This document shows, piece after piece, positions 35,641 through 45,023 of a stretch of 64,000 bases of DNA (the first letter of the stretch is position 1; the number at the start of each line of letters is the position of its first letter). Made by a program: the position numbers and the translations under genes. The DNA lies in assembly GCA_030683815.1 (NCBI GenBank), contig JAUXPJ010000008.1, positions 1-64,000 on the forward strand. Reading direction: 5' to 3'. This DNA is from Flavobacteriaceae bacterium. Its GTDB lineage: Bacteria; Bacteroidota; Bacteroidia; Flavobacteriales; Flavobacteriaceae. Below the pieces are notes generated by a model that saw only the letters and a program-made list of their open reading frames with translations, made no database searches and had not been told where the DNA came from.

Positions 35641-36972
35641 TTAATATTGTATTAAGATCGTTCTAATTAAAATAAATGCGCCTGAACCACCCAGAAAACC
35701 AAGTAAAGCTATCCAAGAAATATTTTTTAAGTACCAAAAGAAATCTATTTTTTCCATTCCCATAGCAACAACTCCTGCTGCTGAACCAATAATTAACATA
35801 CTACCTCCGGTTCCGGCAGAAAATGCTATAAAATGCCATAAAGGATTATCAACACTTTCGGAATACATCCCAATACTTGCCGCTACCAAAGGCACATTAT
35901 CAATAACTGCAGAACCAAATCCTAATGACATTACTACTAAATCGATATTTGGAATTGCTACATTTAACCATTCGGCAAAATGAAATAAATTACCAACCGA
36001 TTCTAAGGCGGCAACTGCCATTAAGATTCCTAAGAAAAATAAAATACTGGGCATTTCAACTTTAGTTAATGCCTTATGTAAGGGACTCTGATGAACAGGT
36101 TTTACATCTTCATCATCCGGAGAAGTCATTCTAAGTTTTCTATTACATAATATTTCAGCGACTAAAGCTATAATTGATAGAGAAAACATCATCCCCAAAT
36201 ATGGTGGTAAATGAGTAATTGTTTTAAAAACAGGCACAAAAATAATTCCTCCTAATCCTAAAATCAACATCAATAAACTGTATTTAGCGGTTTTTTCTTC
36301 TTTAATTTTTACCGATTCAAGATTTCCTTTAAATATGGGTAAAAAAGAAGCTATGGAAGCTGGAATTACGATCGCAATAACTGAAGGAATAAACAGGTGT
36401 AAAATTAAATTTACAGAGGTTACTTTGTTGGCAATCCACAACATAGTTGTAGTAACATCACCAATTGGAGACCATGCTCCGCCGGCATTGGCTGCAATGA
36501 CTATTAAACTGGCATACCAAATTCGAAGTGTTTTATCATGAATTAATTTTCTCAAAATTGAGATCAAAATAATAGTGGCCGTCAGATTATCGATTACTGC
36601 AGATAAAAAGAATCCGAGAATTGAAAAAACCCAAATAAGTTTGCGTTTGTTTTGCGTTTTAACAAATCCTTTGATTGCAGAAAATCCATCAAAATAATCA
36701 ATGATTTCTACAATTGTCATTGCCCCAATCAAGAAGATTAATATTTCGGCAGTTTTGCCAAAATGATGTAATAAGGTTTCTTCAAAATGAGATGGGACTA
36801 ATTGATTTAAGGATTCATCTACCATAAATACATTGAGATGACCTAAAGAAATAACAGCCCACATCAAGGCCATCATGGTTAATGCCGGAATTAGTTTGTC
36901 AAATTTCAGCGAGTGCTCTAAAGTGATAACAATATATCCAACGATAAATAAAAGGAATAATAGATTTTCCAT
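35641..36972 (-). CDS. nhaD: NhaD-type sodium:proton antiporter (copy 1)
   Basis: This encodes 443 aa and has about twelve membrane segments. HHFGKTAEILIFLIGAMTIVEIIDYF, SAVIDNLTATIILISILRK, AANAGGAWSPIGDVTTTMLW and GSAVIDNVPLVAASIGM are shared nearly word for word with the protein encoded just upstream (37312-38670). The duplicated S-x-x-I-D-N-x motifs are typical of the ion transporter superfamily to which NhaD belongs. It would export Na+ (or Li+) in exchange for protons. Confidence 0.9.
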   Translation of the reverse strand: MENLLFLLFIVGYIVITLEHSLKFDKLIPALTMMALMWAVISLGHLNVFMVDESLNQLVPSHFEETLLHHFGKTAEILIFLIGAMTIVEIIDYFDGFSAIKGFVKTQNKRKLIWVFSILGFFLSAVIDNLTATIILISILRKLIHDKTLRIWYASLIVIAANAGGAWSPIGDVTTTMLWIANKVTSVNLILHLFIPSVIAIVIPASIASFLPIFKGNLESVKIKEEKTAKYSLLMLILGLGGIIFVPVFKTITHLPPYLGMMFSLSIIALVAEILCNRKLRMTSPDDEDVKPVHQSPLHKALTKVEMPSILFFLGILMAVAALESVGNLFHFAEWLNVAIPNIDLVVMSLGFGSAVIDNVPLVAASIGMYSESVDNPLWHFIAFSAGTGGSMLIIGSAAGVVAMGMEKIDFFWYLKNISWIALLGFLGGSGAFILIRTILIQY

Positions 36973-37311
36973 TTTTTAAGTAACTTAAATTTTTAAAGTT
37001 TGATTTAATCCTAAAAATGGATATTATAATATTGTTGAAATAGTCTTTACTTGACTAAGTTCTGAAGGTAACATGAGGTATATTATTATTTATTTTCATA
37101 TTCTTTAAGGTCAATATCTAAACCAACTATAAGGAATATTTATTTTCAATATTTTAAGAACAATTTGTCTTCACAACTTAAACTTGCATCAGCTAAATCA
37201 ACTAGCTATATCGTCGCATTTTTAAGTATAGCAAATGTAATAAATGTATTTAAATATTAATAGATGATAAAAAAAACCGAGAAATTTTTCTCGGTTTTTA
37301 TATTTATAATT
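36973..37311. promoter_or_regulatory. Spacer between the two nhaD genes, with a terminator and possible promoter
   Basis: A perfect 13-bp stem AAAAACCGAGAAA / TTTCTCGGTTTTT (37272-37284, 37287-37299) with a two-base loop lies just downstream of the upstream nhaD stop and should terminate its transcript. On the minus strand TACATTTG (about 37217) matches a -7 box but lacks a -33 partner. The rest is AT-rich and featureless. The two antiporter genes are therefore probably transcribed separately. Confidence 0.65.
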
Positions 37312-38670
37312 TTAATACAATAATATTCTCATCCCCATAAAAGCAATGGCTCCTGCAATATATCCTAAAAATGCTAACCACGAAAATTTTCTCAAGTACC
37401 AGAAAAAATCTATTTTTTCCATTCCCATAGCAACAACACCCGCAGCAGAACCAATAATTAACATACTACCACCGGTTCCTGCAGCATAAGCAATAAAATG
37501 CCAAATTGGATCATCTAACTGATTTGGAAACATCCCAATACTAGCGGCTACTAACGGCACATTATCAATTACAGCTGAGGCACCTCCCAATAAAATAATT
37601 ACTAAATCGGAAACTTGAGCAGAAGCTAATTCAGTACCTATCATAGGAGTTGATACTTGTAACCAATTGGCAAATCCGAATAAAAATCCTAAAGATTCTA
37701 GAGCGGCTACCGCCATTAAAATTCCCAAGAAAAATAGGATACTCGGCATTTCAATTTTAGTCAATGCCGTATGAATTGGACCATGTTGGGAAGCTTTATC
37801 AGATTCTTCATCAAAAGTTGTTAAAGCAATTTTTCTGTTACTAAAAATTTCAGCAAAAAGAGCTACTACTGATAACGACAACATCATCCCAACGTAAGGA
37901 GGTAAATGGGTTACGGTTTTAAAAATAGGAACAAATATAATAGCGCCTAAACCGAGGTATAACATAATAGCGCTGTATTTATCTCCCTTTTCAGTTTCTT
38001 CATTTTCTACATCAGTAATATTTCCTTTAAAAGCAGGCATAAAAGAGGCAATTGCTGCAGGTACAACTGCAGAGAAAAATGATGGAATTAACAAATGTGA
38101 TGTCAATTGTAGGGCGCTTACTTTATTAGCAATCCACAACATCGTTGTGGTTACATCACCAATAGGAGACCATGCGCCACCGGAATTGGCCGCAATCACA
38201 ATAATACCGGCGTACCAAATTCTGTCTTCTCTGCTGCTCATTATTTTTCTGAGGATGGAAATCAATACAATAGTAGCGGTAAGATTATCAATAATGGCAG
38301 AAAGTATAAAGGCCAAACCGGTGAAAATCCATAATAATATTGTTTTATCTTTAGTTTTAACAAAACCTTTGATGGTTGAAAACCCGTTAAAATAATCGAT
38401 AATTTCAACAATGGTCATCGCGCCAATCAAGAAAATAAGAATTTCAGCAGTTTTGCCTAAATGATGCAGAATAATTTCTTCTAAATGAGTTGGGACTAAA
38501 ACCCGTAATGCAGTATCAACATTAAAAACATCTAAATGTCCTAAGGCAATCATTGCCCACATAATGGCCATCATAGCCAATGCCGGAATGAGTTTGTCAA
38601 TTTTAAAGGTGTGTTCTAAAGTTATAGAAAGATAACCTAAAATGAAAATGAGAATTATTAATGATTCCAT
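37312..38670 (-). CDS. nhaD: NhaD-type sodium:proton antiporter (copy 2)
   Basis: This encodes 452 aa and is collinear with the neighbouring NhaD over the whole length. It keeps HHLGKTAEILIFLIGAMTIVEIIDYF, SGGAWSPIGDVTTTMLW and GASAVIDNVPLVAASIGMF. It has a slightly longer loop near residue 355 (TPMIGTELASAQVSD). The pair is an old tandem duplication; divergence suggests different ion affinity or pH range, which cannot be told from sequence. Confidence 0.9.
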   Translation of the reverse strand: MESLIILIFILGYLSITLEHTFKIDKLIPALAMMAIMWAMIALGHLDVFNVDTALRVLVPTHLEEIILHHLGKTAEILIFLIGAMTIVEIIDYFNGFSTIKGFVKTKDKTILLWIFTGLAFILSAIIDNLTATIVLISILRKIMSSREDRIWYAGIIVIAANSGGAWSPIGDVTTTMLWIANKVSALQLTSHLLIPSFFSAVVPAAIASFMPAFKGNITDVENEETEKGDKYSAIMLYLGLGAIIFVPIFKTVTHLPPYVGMMLSLSVVALFAEIFSNRKIALTTFDEESDKASQHGPIHTALTKIEMPSILFFLGILMAVAALESLGFLFGFANWLQVSTPMIGTELASAQVSDLVIILLGGASAVIDNVPLVAASIGMFPNQLDDPIWHFIAYAAGTGGSMLIIGSAAGVVAMGMEKIDFFWYLRKFSWLAFLGYIAGAIAFMGMRILLY

Positions 38671-38725
38671 GATTATTATTTATCGATTTTTTTAATTTTT
38701 TTTAAATAATTGGCTAATATACAAA

Positions 38726-39784
38726 CTATGGATAATAAATTAATCCACTGCAATGATCTTTTGTAGCACCGGTTACACTTTTAAGACAATTAATTTTATT
38801 TTCCATTTTTAAAAGTCCTAAAAAACCAAAAATAAGCGCTTCTTTGAAATTGATAAGATTCGCTGATGGGATTTCAATTTCACATTGAGCGTGAAACTTA
38901 ATCCTGTTGATGAGATAAGAATTAAATGCACCGCCTCCTGTTATTAATATTTGTTTTGATGGATTTACTTTTTCTGCAATTTTTACAGCGATATGTTCAA
39001 CAAAAGTTCGTAAAATATCTTTTTCTGACAATGAGAAACAATTTATTATTGGAAATATTTCTGAATTTACAAATTCCATTCCCAATGATTTAGGAGCTGT
39101 ATTTTTGTAAAAAGAGATTTCATTTAGTGAATTTAACAGCTCTTGATGAACAATTCCTTCGGAAGAAAATTTTCCGTTTTTATCAAAAGGAACGCCCATT
39201 TTTTCGGCATAATGATTTAAAACCACATTTACCGGACAAATATCGAATGCTTTTCTTTCGCCATTTTCTTGAAAGGAAATATTGGCAAATCCGCCCAAAT
39301 TTAAGCAATAATCATACTCGGAAAACAACAATAAATCACCTATTGGAACTAACGGAGCCCCTTGTCCTCCAAAAGCAACATCTTGCGAACGAAAATCACA
39401 AACTACTTTTTGGTTTGTTGCGGCAGCAATACTGGCGCCATCTCCAATTTGTAAAGTATATTTTTTGGAAGGATTATGAAAAATGGTATGTCCGTGACTT
39501 GCTATAAAATCAATCTCTTTAATTGAAAATTCATGGATGAAATCATTGATTAATCGGCCCAAATAACAGCCATATTCAAAATGCAATAAAGTGATTTCTT
39601 CTGCGGTTGCATCAAATGCATTTTTTAGTTTAACACGCCATTCTTCAGAATAAAAATACGTTTTAGCATGGTGAATTTTGTATTCATAGTTACTTCCCAG
39701 CTTAAAAGTTACGTGCACCAAATCTACACCATCTAATGATGTGCCGCTCATCTGACCGATAACCTGCCAAGTTTTGTGTTCCAT
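38726..39784 (-). CDS. anmK: Anhydro-N-acetylmuramic acid kinase
   Basis: This encodes about 352 aa from the Met at 39784 (EHKTWQVIGQMSGTSLDGVDL). A longer frame to 39835 crosses the divergent promoter region. The ATP-binding SGTSLDGVD, the substrate loop ASHGHTIFHNP, DFRSQDVAFGGQGAPLVPIGD and ITGGGAFNSYL are family signatures. It phosphorylates and opens 1,6-anhydro-MurNAc in peptidoglycan recycling. Confidence 0.93.
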   Translation of the reverse strand: MEHKTWQVIGQMSGTSLDGVDLVHVTFKLGSNYEYKIHHAKTYFYSEEWRVKLKNAFDATAEEITLLHFEYGCYLGRLINDFIHEFSIKEIDFIASHGHTIFHNPSKKYTLQIGDGASIAAATNQKVVCDFRSQDVAFGGQGAPLVPIGDLLLFSEYDYCLNLGGFANISFQENGERKAFDICPVNVVLNHYAEKMGVPFDKNGKFSSEGIVHQELLNSLNEISFYKNTAPKSLGMEFVNSEIFPIINCFSLSEKDILRTFVEHIAVKIAEKVNPSKQILITGGGAFNSYLINRIKFHAQCEIEIPSANLINFKEALIFGFLGLLKMENKINCLKSVTGATKDHCSGLIYYP

Positions 39785-39822
39785 AATTTTGTAAAAATAC
39801 AAATCGCTTTTAATTAAATTAG

Positions 39823-39830
39823 TATCTTTG
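39823..39830 (+). promoter_or_regulatory. Candidate -7 box for the acyl-CoA dehydrogenase gene
   Basis: TATCTTTG matches TAnnTTTG and lies 37 bp before the ATG, in the short divergent spacer with anmK. A clear -33 TTTG at the right distance is absent. Confidence 0.4.
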
Positions 39831-39867
39831 AGCACTTAAAAAATAATTAATTATACAACAATATATT

Positions 39868-41010
39868 ATGGATTTTAGCTTAACTGAAGAACAAATAATG
39901 ATTCGCGATGCCGCTCGTGATTTTGCGCAAACCGAATTACTCCCCGGCGTAATTGAACGTGATGAACATCAAAAATTTCCTGCTGAACAAATTAAAAAAA
40001 TGGGAGAACTTGGTTTCCTCGGAATGATGGTTGACCCAAAATACGGTGGTAGTGGATTAGACACCGTTTCTTATGTTTTGGCGATGGAAGAAATTTCTAA
40101 GATTGATGCTTCAGCTTCTGTGGTGATGTCTGTAAATAATTCATTAGTTTGCTGGGGACTGGAAACTTACGGAACAGAAGATCAAAAACAAAAATATTTG
40201 GTTCCACTTGCTAAAGGAGAAATTATCGGTGCATTTTGTTTAAGCGAGCCAGAAGCCGGTTCTGATGCTACTTCGCAAAGAACAACAGCTGTTGATATGG
40301 GTGATTATTACTTAGTAAACGGCACCAAAAACTGGATTACAAACGGTGGTACAGCCAGCGTTTATTTGGTAATTGCACAAACTGATGTAGCTAAAGGGCA
40401 TAAAGGCATCAATGCATTGATTTTAGAAAAAGGAATGCCTGGATTTGAAGTAGGACCTAAAGAAAATAAATTAGGAATTCGCGGTTCTGATACCCATTCT
40501 TTAATGTTTACCGATGTTAAAGTTCCTAAAGAAAATAGAATTGGTGAAGATGGCTTCGGATTTAAATTTGCCATGAAAACCTTAGCGGGAGGAAGAATCG
40601 GTATAGCATCACAAGCGCTGGGAATTGCTTCAGGAGCATATGAATTAGCTTTAAATTATTCAAAAGAACGTAAAGCTTTCGGGAAACCAATTAGCGAACA
40701 TCAAGCTATTGCATTCAAATTGGCGGATATGGCCACTGCAATTGAAGCGATCCGCCATTTATGTATGAAAGCTGCTTGGGATAAGGATCAACATCAAAAT
40801 TATGATTTATCCGGAGCAATGGCAAAATTATTTGCTGCGGATTCTGCCATGTGGATTGCTACAGAAGCAGTTCAAATTCACGGTGGATACGGTTATGTAA
40901 AAGAATATCATGTAGAGCGATTGATGCGCGATGCTAAAATTACTCAGATTTACGAAGGAACTTCAGAAATTCAGAAAATTGTTATTTCAAGAGGTGTTTT
41001 AAACGAATAA
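39868..41010 (+). CDS. Acyl-CoA dehydrogenase
   Basis: This encodes 380 aa. FCLSEPEAGSDA and NGTKNWITNGGTA form the FAD/substrate-binding middle domain. The C-terminal block QIHGGYGYVKEYHVERLMRDAKITQIYEGTSEIQ contains the catalytic Glu (YEGTSE). It is full length and close to short-chain/butyryl-CoA dehydrogenases of this phylum. It oxidises acyl-CoA to enoyl-CoA, passing electrons to ETF. It is monocistronic; 41011-41176 holds no gene. Confidence 0.93.
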   Translation: MDFSLTEEQIMIRDAARDFAQTELLPGVIERDEHQKFPAEQIKKMGELGFLGMMVDPKYGGSGLDTVSYVLAMEEISKIDASASVVMSVNNSLVCWGLETYGTEDQKQKYLVPLAKGEIIGAFCLSEPEAGSDATSQRTTAVDMGDYYLVNGTKNWITNGGTASVYLVIAQTDVAKGHKGINALILEKGMPGFEVGPKENKLGIRGSDTHSLMFTDVKVPKENRIGEDGFGFKFAMKTLAGGRIGIASQALGIASGAYELALNYSKERKAFGKPISEHQAIAFKLADMATAIEAIRHLCMKAAWDKDQHQNYDLSGAMAKLFAADSAMWIATEAVQIHGGYGYVKEYHVERLMRDAKITQIYEGTSEIQKIVISRGVLNE

Positions 41011-41176
41011 TTACTTCCCCTTTTATAATGTTAAAAGATACCCACCCCACTAGTCCTATCTTTTGTTAATTTTTTAGAATTCTGAAATTTAATCAAAAAG
41101 ATGGATTAGCAAGCGTATATGTATTCTCAGGTTCAAGACAACTGAAAGCCAACAACAGCCAACTGATAACAAGTTT

Positions 41177-43558
41177 TTATTTAAACAACTTTCCCCAAAA
41201 TGATTTTTTAGTTTCTTTAGACCCATAACCGTATCCATAACCGTATCCATAACCATAGCCGTATCCTTTTTTACTGTCGGTGGCATTTAAAACAATGGCC
41301 ATATTTTTAAGTCTGTTCTCTTTATAAATAGCTTCGGGGATACTTAATAATCGTTTGTCCAAAAAGTTGGCTCTCAGTACATATATAAATAAATCGGCGT
41401 ATTTCCCCAGCATTAAGGTGTCTGTTACTAAACTTATTGGTGCCGTATCTACTACAATAAAATCGTACTGTTGACTTACTTCATCCAACAGTTTTTGAAC
41501 TTTTTTACTAGTTAACATTTCGGCCGGATTAGGAGGTACGACACCCGATACAATTACATCTAAATGATCTATACCATCTACCGATTTAATGAGTTCCTTA
41601 ACTTCTATAGTGGCATCTTTTAAAAAGTGGGTAATGCCTAAAGTGTTTTGAATTCCTAAATAGTTATGGAGTTTTGGGTTTCTTAAATCCATCCCAATAA
41701 CTAACACTTTTTTGCTGAAATTAGCCAAAGTTATCGCTAAATTGGCAGCTATAAATGATTTGCCTTCTCCGGCAATAGTGGACGTGACAAAAATAGTATA
41801 CCCCTTTTCACGGTTGTCAGGAAGCATAAAATCTAAATTGGTTCTGATTAATCGCAAAGCTTCTGCGGTACCTGATCGGTCGTCTTTATTAATTAAGAAA
41901 TATTTTTGGTCTTTAGTGGTTTCTGCAAAAGGGACATCTCCTAAAAATGGAATTTTTAAGGCTTTCTCTACATCTTTTCTAAAATGAATTTTAGTGTCTA
42001 ATAAATTTTTGAGGTATATTACTACACCCGGAATGATGAGACCCATTAATAAGGCCGTTAGTAAAACAGAATTTCTTTTAGGATATACCGGAACGTTAGA
42101 GCTATGCGCTTTTTCAATTATTTTGGCATTTGATACGGTAACTGCTAAAGAAATAGCGGTCTCTTCTCTTTTTTGTAATAAATACAGGTATAATGATTCT
42201 TTAATTTGCTGTTGCCGTTGTATGCCTCTGAATTCACGTTCTTGTCTAGGAACCGTTGCAATTTTGGCATTGGCTTTAGCCTCTTGTTTTGATAATTCTC
42301 CGGTGGTTATTTGAAGTGATGTTTTTAAGTTTACCAAACTCTTTAACATGACCTCTTTAAGTTTCGATAGTTGCTCATTAAGGTTGATGATCATCGGATT
42401 CTTTTCACTCGAACTTTTTAGTAAGCGGTTGCGTTCTAACACCAATTCATTGTGTTTAGCAAATGTAGCGCTTAATGAAGGATCTGAAAATCCTACATTG
42501 GCAGGAATTAAATCATAGTTGGTTTTCTGATTGATAATATTATCACTCATGAAATCAATTAAACGCAATTGCATATTGGCTTCAACGATTCTTCTCTCGA
42601 AAGAAGAAGCATTATCCATAAAAGATTTAGCTTCTGAAGAAATATCGGTTAGGTTATTGGATGTTTTAAATGATTCGGCATTTTGTTCTACATCCGATAA
42701 TTCATCATTAATCAGGAGTAAACGTTCATTGATAAATTTTGCGGTATTTGAAGCAATTAAATTTTTGTCACTAATGGCATCTTTGTTGTACTGCTGTACC
42801 AGATTGTCCAATATAGATTTTCCTTTTAGAATGTTACTGGTATTTAGTTTTAGATTGATGACGTTTGATCCTTTATTAGCAGTATTGATATTGACAGATG
42901 CTTTTAAAACATCTACTACATTTGGTATCGGAACTACAGTTACTTCCACTTCTTTACCCATATAAGCGTTAAATGTCAACGGATTTTTAGTTATTAAAAC
43001 GGTTCCCAAACTCGTTTCCAGGGCATGATCAAAGGATCCTGATTTTTGCTGTTCTCTGTTTCCGTCCGCAATTTGAAATGAACTATCATTCGTTATTTGT
43101 ACTAAAAAAGTACCAATAGAAGTTATATCTAAACTATCTTGGTTAATAAGGGAAAGTTGGAAAGGACTGTCTTGAAATAATTCCTTTTTAATAGGATATC
43201 GTTGCTCGAAATAGTTTATATGAAGACCTAATTCTTTAACCACATTACTGATTAAGGTTCTAGATTTAAGGACCTCTATTTCGTTTTCAACATCATTTTT
43301 GATGCCAGAATACATATCTAAGTCGCGAAGTGCCGAAAACTCGGAAAAACTGCTTTTATCAGTTTTTATCAAGATAGAAGTGGAAACTTCATAGAGTGGA
43401 GTGGTATATTTTAAATATATATACGCTGCCATTACCACAAGAAAGACGCTTATTACAAACCATTTCCAATGGACCAAATACTTGTCTAATTGATCTCTTA
43501 AATTGGTTGATTCATTCCAATAATCATCATATTCAAATGGCGGACGATTGTGCTCCAT
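41177..43558 (-). CDS. wzc: Wzc-like polysaccharide co-polymerase / tyrosine autokinase
   Basis: This encodes 793 aa. An N-terminal Wzz domain has membrane segments near residue 32 and near 515, enclosing a long periplasmic coiled-coil region. It is followed by a cytoplasmic BY-kinase domain: Walker A TIAGEGKSFIAAN near 592, A' VIGMDLRNPKL near 620 and Walker B FIVVDTAPI near 690. The C-terminus carries seven Tyr in a strict Gly-Tyr alternation before SKETKK, the expected autophosphorylation cluster. It controls chain length and export together with the Wza protein encoded 5 bp upstream. It is likely to serve the glycan operon at 2-25 kb. Confidence 0.92.
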   Translation of the reverse strand: MEHNRPPFEYDDYWNESTNLRDQLDKYLVHWKWFVISVFLVVMAAYIYLKYTTPLYEVSTSILIKTDKSSFSEFSALRDLDMYSGIKNDVENEIEVLKSRTLISNVVKELGLHINYFEQRYPIKKELFQDSPFQLSLINQDSLDITSIGTFLVQITNDSSFQIADGNREQQKSGSFDHALETSLGTVLITKNPLTFNAYMGKEVEVTVVPIPNVVDVLKASVNINTANKGSNVINLKLNTSNILKGKSILDNLVQQYNKDAISDKNLIASNTAKFINERLLLINDELSDVEQNAESFKTSNNLTDISSEAKSFMDNASSFERRIVEANMQLRLIDFMSDNIINQKTNYDLIPANVGFSDPSLSATFAKHNELVLERNRLLKSSSEKNPMIINLNEQLSKLKEVMLKSLVNLKTSLQITTGELSKQEAKANAKIATVPRQEREFRGIQRQQQIKESLYLYLLQKREETAISLAVTVSNAKIIEKAHSSNVPVYPKRNSVLLTALLMGLIIPGVVIYLKNLLDTKIHFRKDVEKALKIPFLGDVPFAETTKDQKYFLINKDDRSGTAEALRLIRTNLDFMLPDNREKGYTIFVTSTIAGEGKSFIAANLAITLANFSKKVLVIGMDLRNPKLHNYLGIQNTLGITHFLKDATIEVKELIKSVDGIDHLDVIVSGVVPPNPAEMLTSKKVQKLLDEVSQQYDFIVVDTAPISLVTDTLMLGKYADLFIYVLRANFLDKRLLSIPEAIYKENRLKNMAIVLNATDSKKGYGYGYGYGYGYGYGSKETKKSFWGKLFK
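41222..41266 (-). repeat. Tandem GY-codon repeat in the wzc tail
   Basis: A 12-bp unit (plus strand ATAACCGTATCC) is repeated about three and a half times with minor variation and encodes seven Gly-Tyr pairs. Such a tract can gain or lose units by slippage, altering the number of phosphorylatable tyrosines. Confidence 0.85.
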
Positions 43559-43563
43559 GGGGG

Positions 43564-44334
43564 TTATTTAATTATAAATGCGTAAATAGTCAGTAACATA
43601 GATATAATAGGAAAATACAGTGATGTATTAGCACCTACACTCGATGATTGAATTCTTGTATTGGTCGGTTCTACATAAATCACATCATTTTGTTTAAGGT
43701 AGTATGTGGGTGAGGTGAATATATCTTTTTTGGTTAGATCTACTCGAATATACGATTTTTCAAAATTAACATCGCGTATGACCAAGATGTTATTTCGTTT
43801 GCCAGAGATAGCTAAATCTCCCGCTAATCCTATGGCTTCAATAATTGTCAGTCGTTCATTGGGTATGGTAAAGGTTCCTGGTGATTTAACTTCACCTAAA
43901 ATGGTTATTTTGAAATTGACAATTTCAATTTGCACTATCGGATTATTAACATATACACTTAATTTTTCTTTTAATACCTGTATAGCATCAGATTTTTTCA
44001 AACCACCTAATTTAATCTCGCCTAAGATTGGAAAATCAATATATCCCTCGTTGTTAATTAAGTAATTGATGTTGTTAGACCCACTATTATTGGCTGCCAT
44101 TGAATTTAAATTAAAAGGTCTGGCGGCTTCCATATCAAATGCTGATATGGTAATGCTTAACAAATCATCGGGTTGAAAAATGGTTTCAAAAGACACTCTG
44201 CTTTCTTGTTCTGTTCCTTCTTTAACATCCTGAAAATAAATGATATTTTTTTTAGAAGTACAAGAAGAAAGTACGATGGTACTGATGAGTATGAAAACTA
44301 AAAAACGTAATGTTTTTGGGCTTGTTTTTTTCAT
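43564..44334 (-). CDS. wza: Wza-like polysaccharide export outer-membrane protein
   Basis: This encodes 256 aa. A lipoprotein signal peptide ends in LSSCTSKK (Cys near residue 25). It is followed by the poly_export domain (FQPDDLLSITISAFD), an SLBB-like region (IVNFKITILGEVKSPGTFTIPNERLTIIEAI) and a C-terminal helix (SLYFPIISMLLTIYAFII). Together with Wzc it would form the envelope-spanning export conduit. It is the first gene of the wza-wzc pair; the spacer upstream contains a dead transposase. Confidence 0.9.
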   Translation of the reverse strand: MKKTSPKTLRFLVFILISTIVLSSCTSKKNIIYFQDVKEGTEQESRVSFETIFQPDDLLSITISAFDMEAARPFNLNSMAANNSGSNNINYLINNEGYIDFPILGEIKLGGLKKSDAIQVLKEKLSVYVNNPIVQIEIVNFKITILGEVKSPGTFTIPNERLTIIEAIGLAGDLAISGKRNNILVIRDVNFEKSYIRVDLTKKDIFTSPTYYLKQNDVIYVEPTNTRIQSSSVGANTSLYFPIISMLLTIYAFIIK

Positions 44335-44519
44335 TTAATGAATTTTGACCAATTTACAATAAATTACTTTTTTTGATTTATTTTTTTTAAAATTCTTTTA
44401 GTTTTTATTGCGCTGTAATTCTCATTTAAAGGTTTATTCTTTAATGAACATGCGTTAACATCCAATTATGATACAATTATCCAGTACCAAATATAGTCAT
44501 AAAGGACAACAGTCAGGTT

Positions 44520-44988
44520 CATTAGGGATGCTTCGCTTTTCTTTATAAACCTTTTCTGCATAACATCAAAGTTCTTTTAAACTCAATGCCCCTTTTTCGG
44601 CTAAAAGAACAACAACCTGTGTAAAGATCTTTCGCAACTGTTCGTTTAAGCGCTCACCTCTGAAGACATTAATCGTACCATGGTCTGGTTTACTCTGATT
44701 GCTAGGCCACATAAAATGAACATTCTTTTTTGAAGCTTATTCTATTTTTTTTGAAGAATAAAGATTGCGCAAGTACGAATAAACCGGCACTTTCAACAGC
44801 ATACGCGGATGATAACTCGAAGTTCCGCCTCCTTTGCGGCTTTTCTCTAATGAGGTGAGGTCTATTTGATCAATAATATGATTGACAACTCGAACAGGAT
44901 GATTTGCAGGAACTTAATCATCATAACTTGGCGGTAGTAAACTGAGTTGTTCCTGATTATGAGTCTTAAAAATAATTTTTCTTGACAT
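44520..44988 (-). pseudogene. IS1182-family transposase, 5' remnant with stops
   Basis: On the minus strand a start at 44988 gives SRKIIFKTHNQEQLSLLPPSYDD, then a stop. The frame continues with NHIIDQIDLTSLEKSRKGGG, SYHPRMLLKVPVYSYLRNLYSSKKIE, stop, WPSNQSKPDHGTINVFRGERL and further residues. This is the N-terminal domain of IS1182/IS5-like DDE transposases. Several stops and the missing catalytic domain show it is dead. The remaining spacer 44335-44519 is AT-rich and presumably includes the wza promoter. Confidence 0.85.
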
Positions 44989-45023
44989 GACCAAAAATAC
45001 AAAATACCAAAATGATAAAATCT

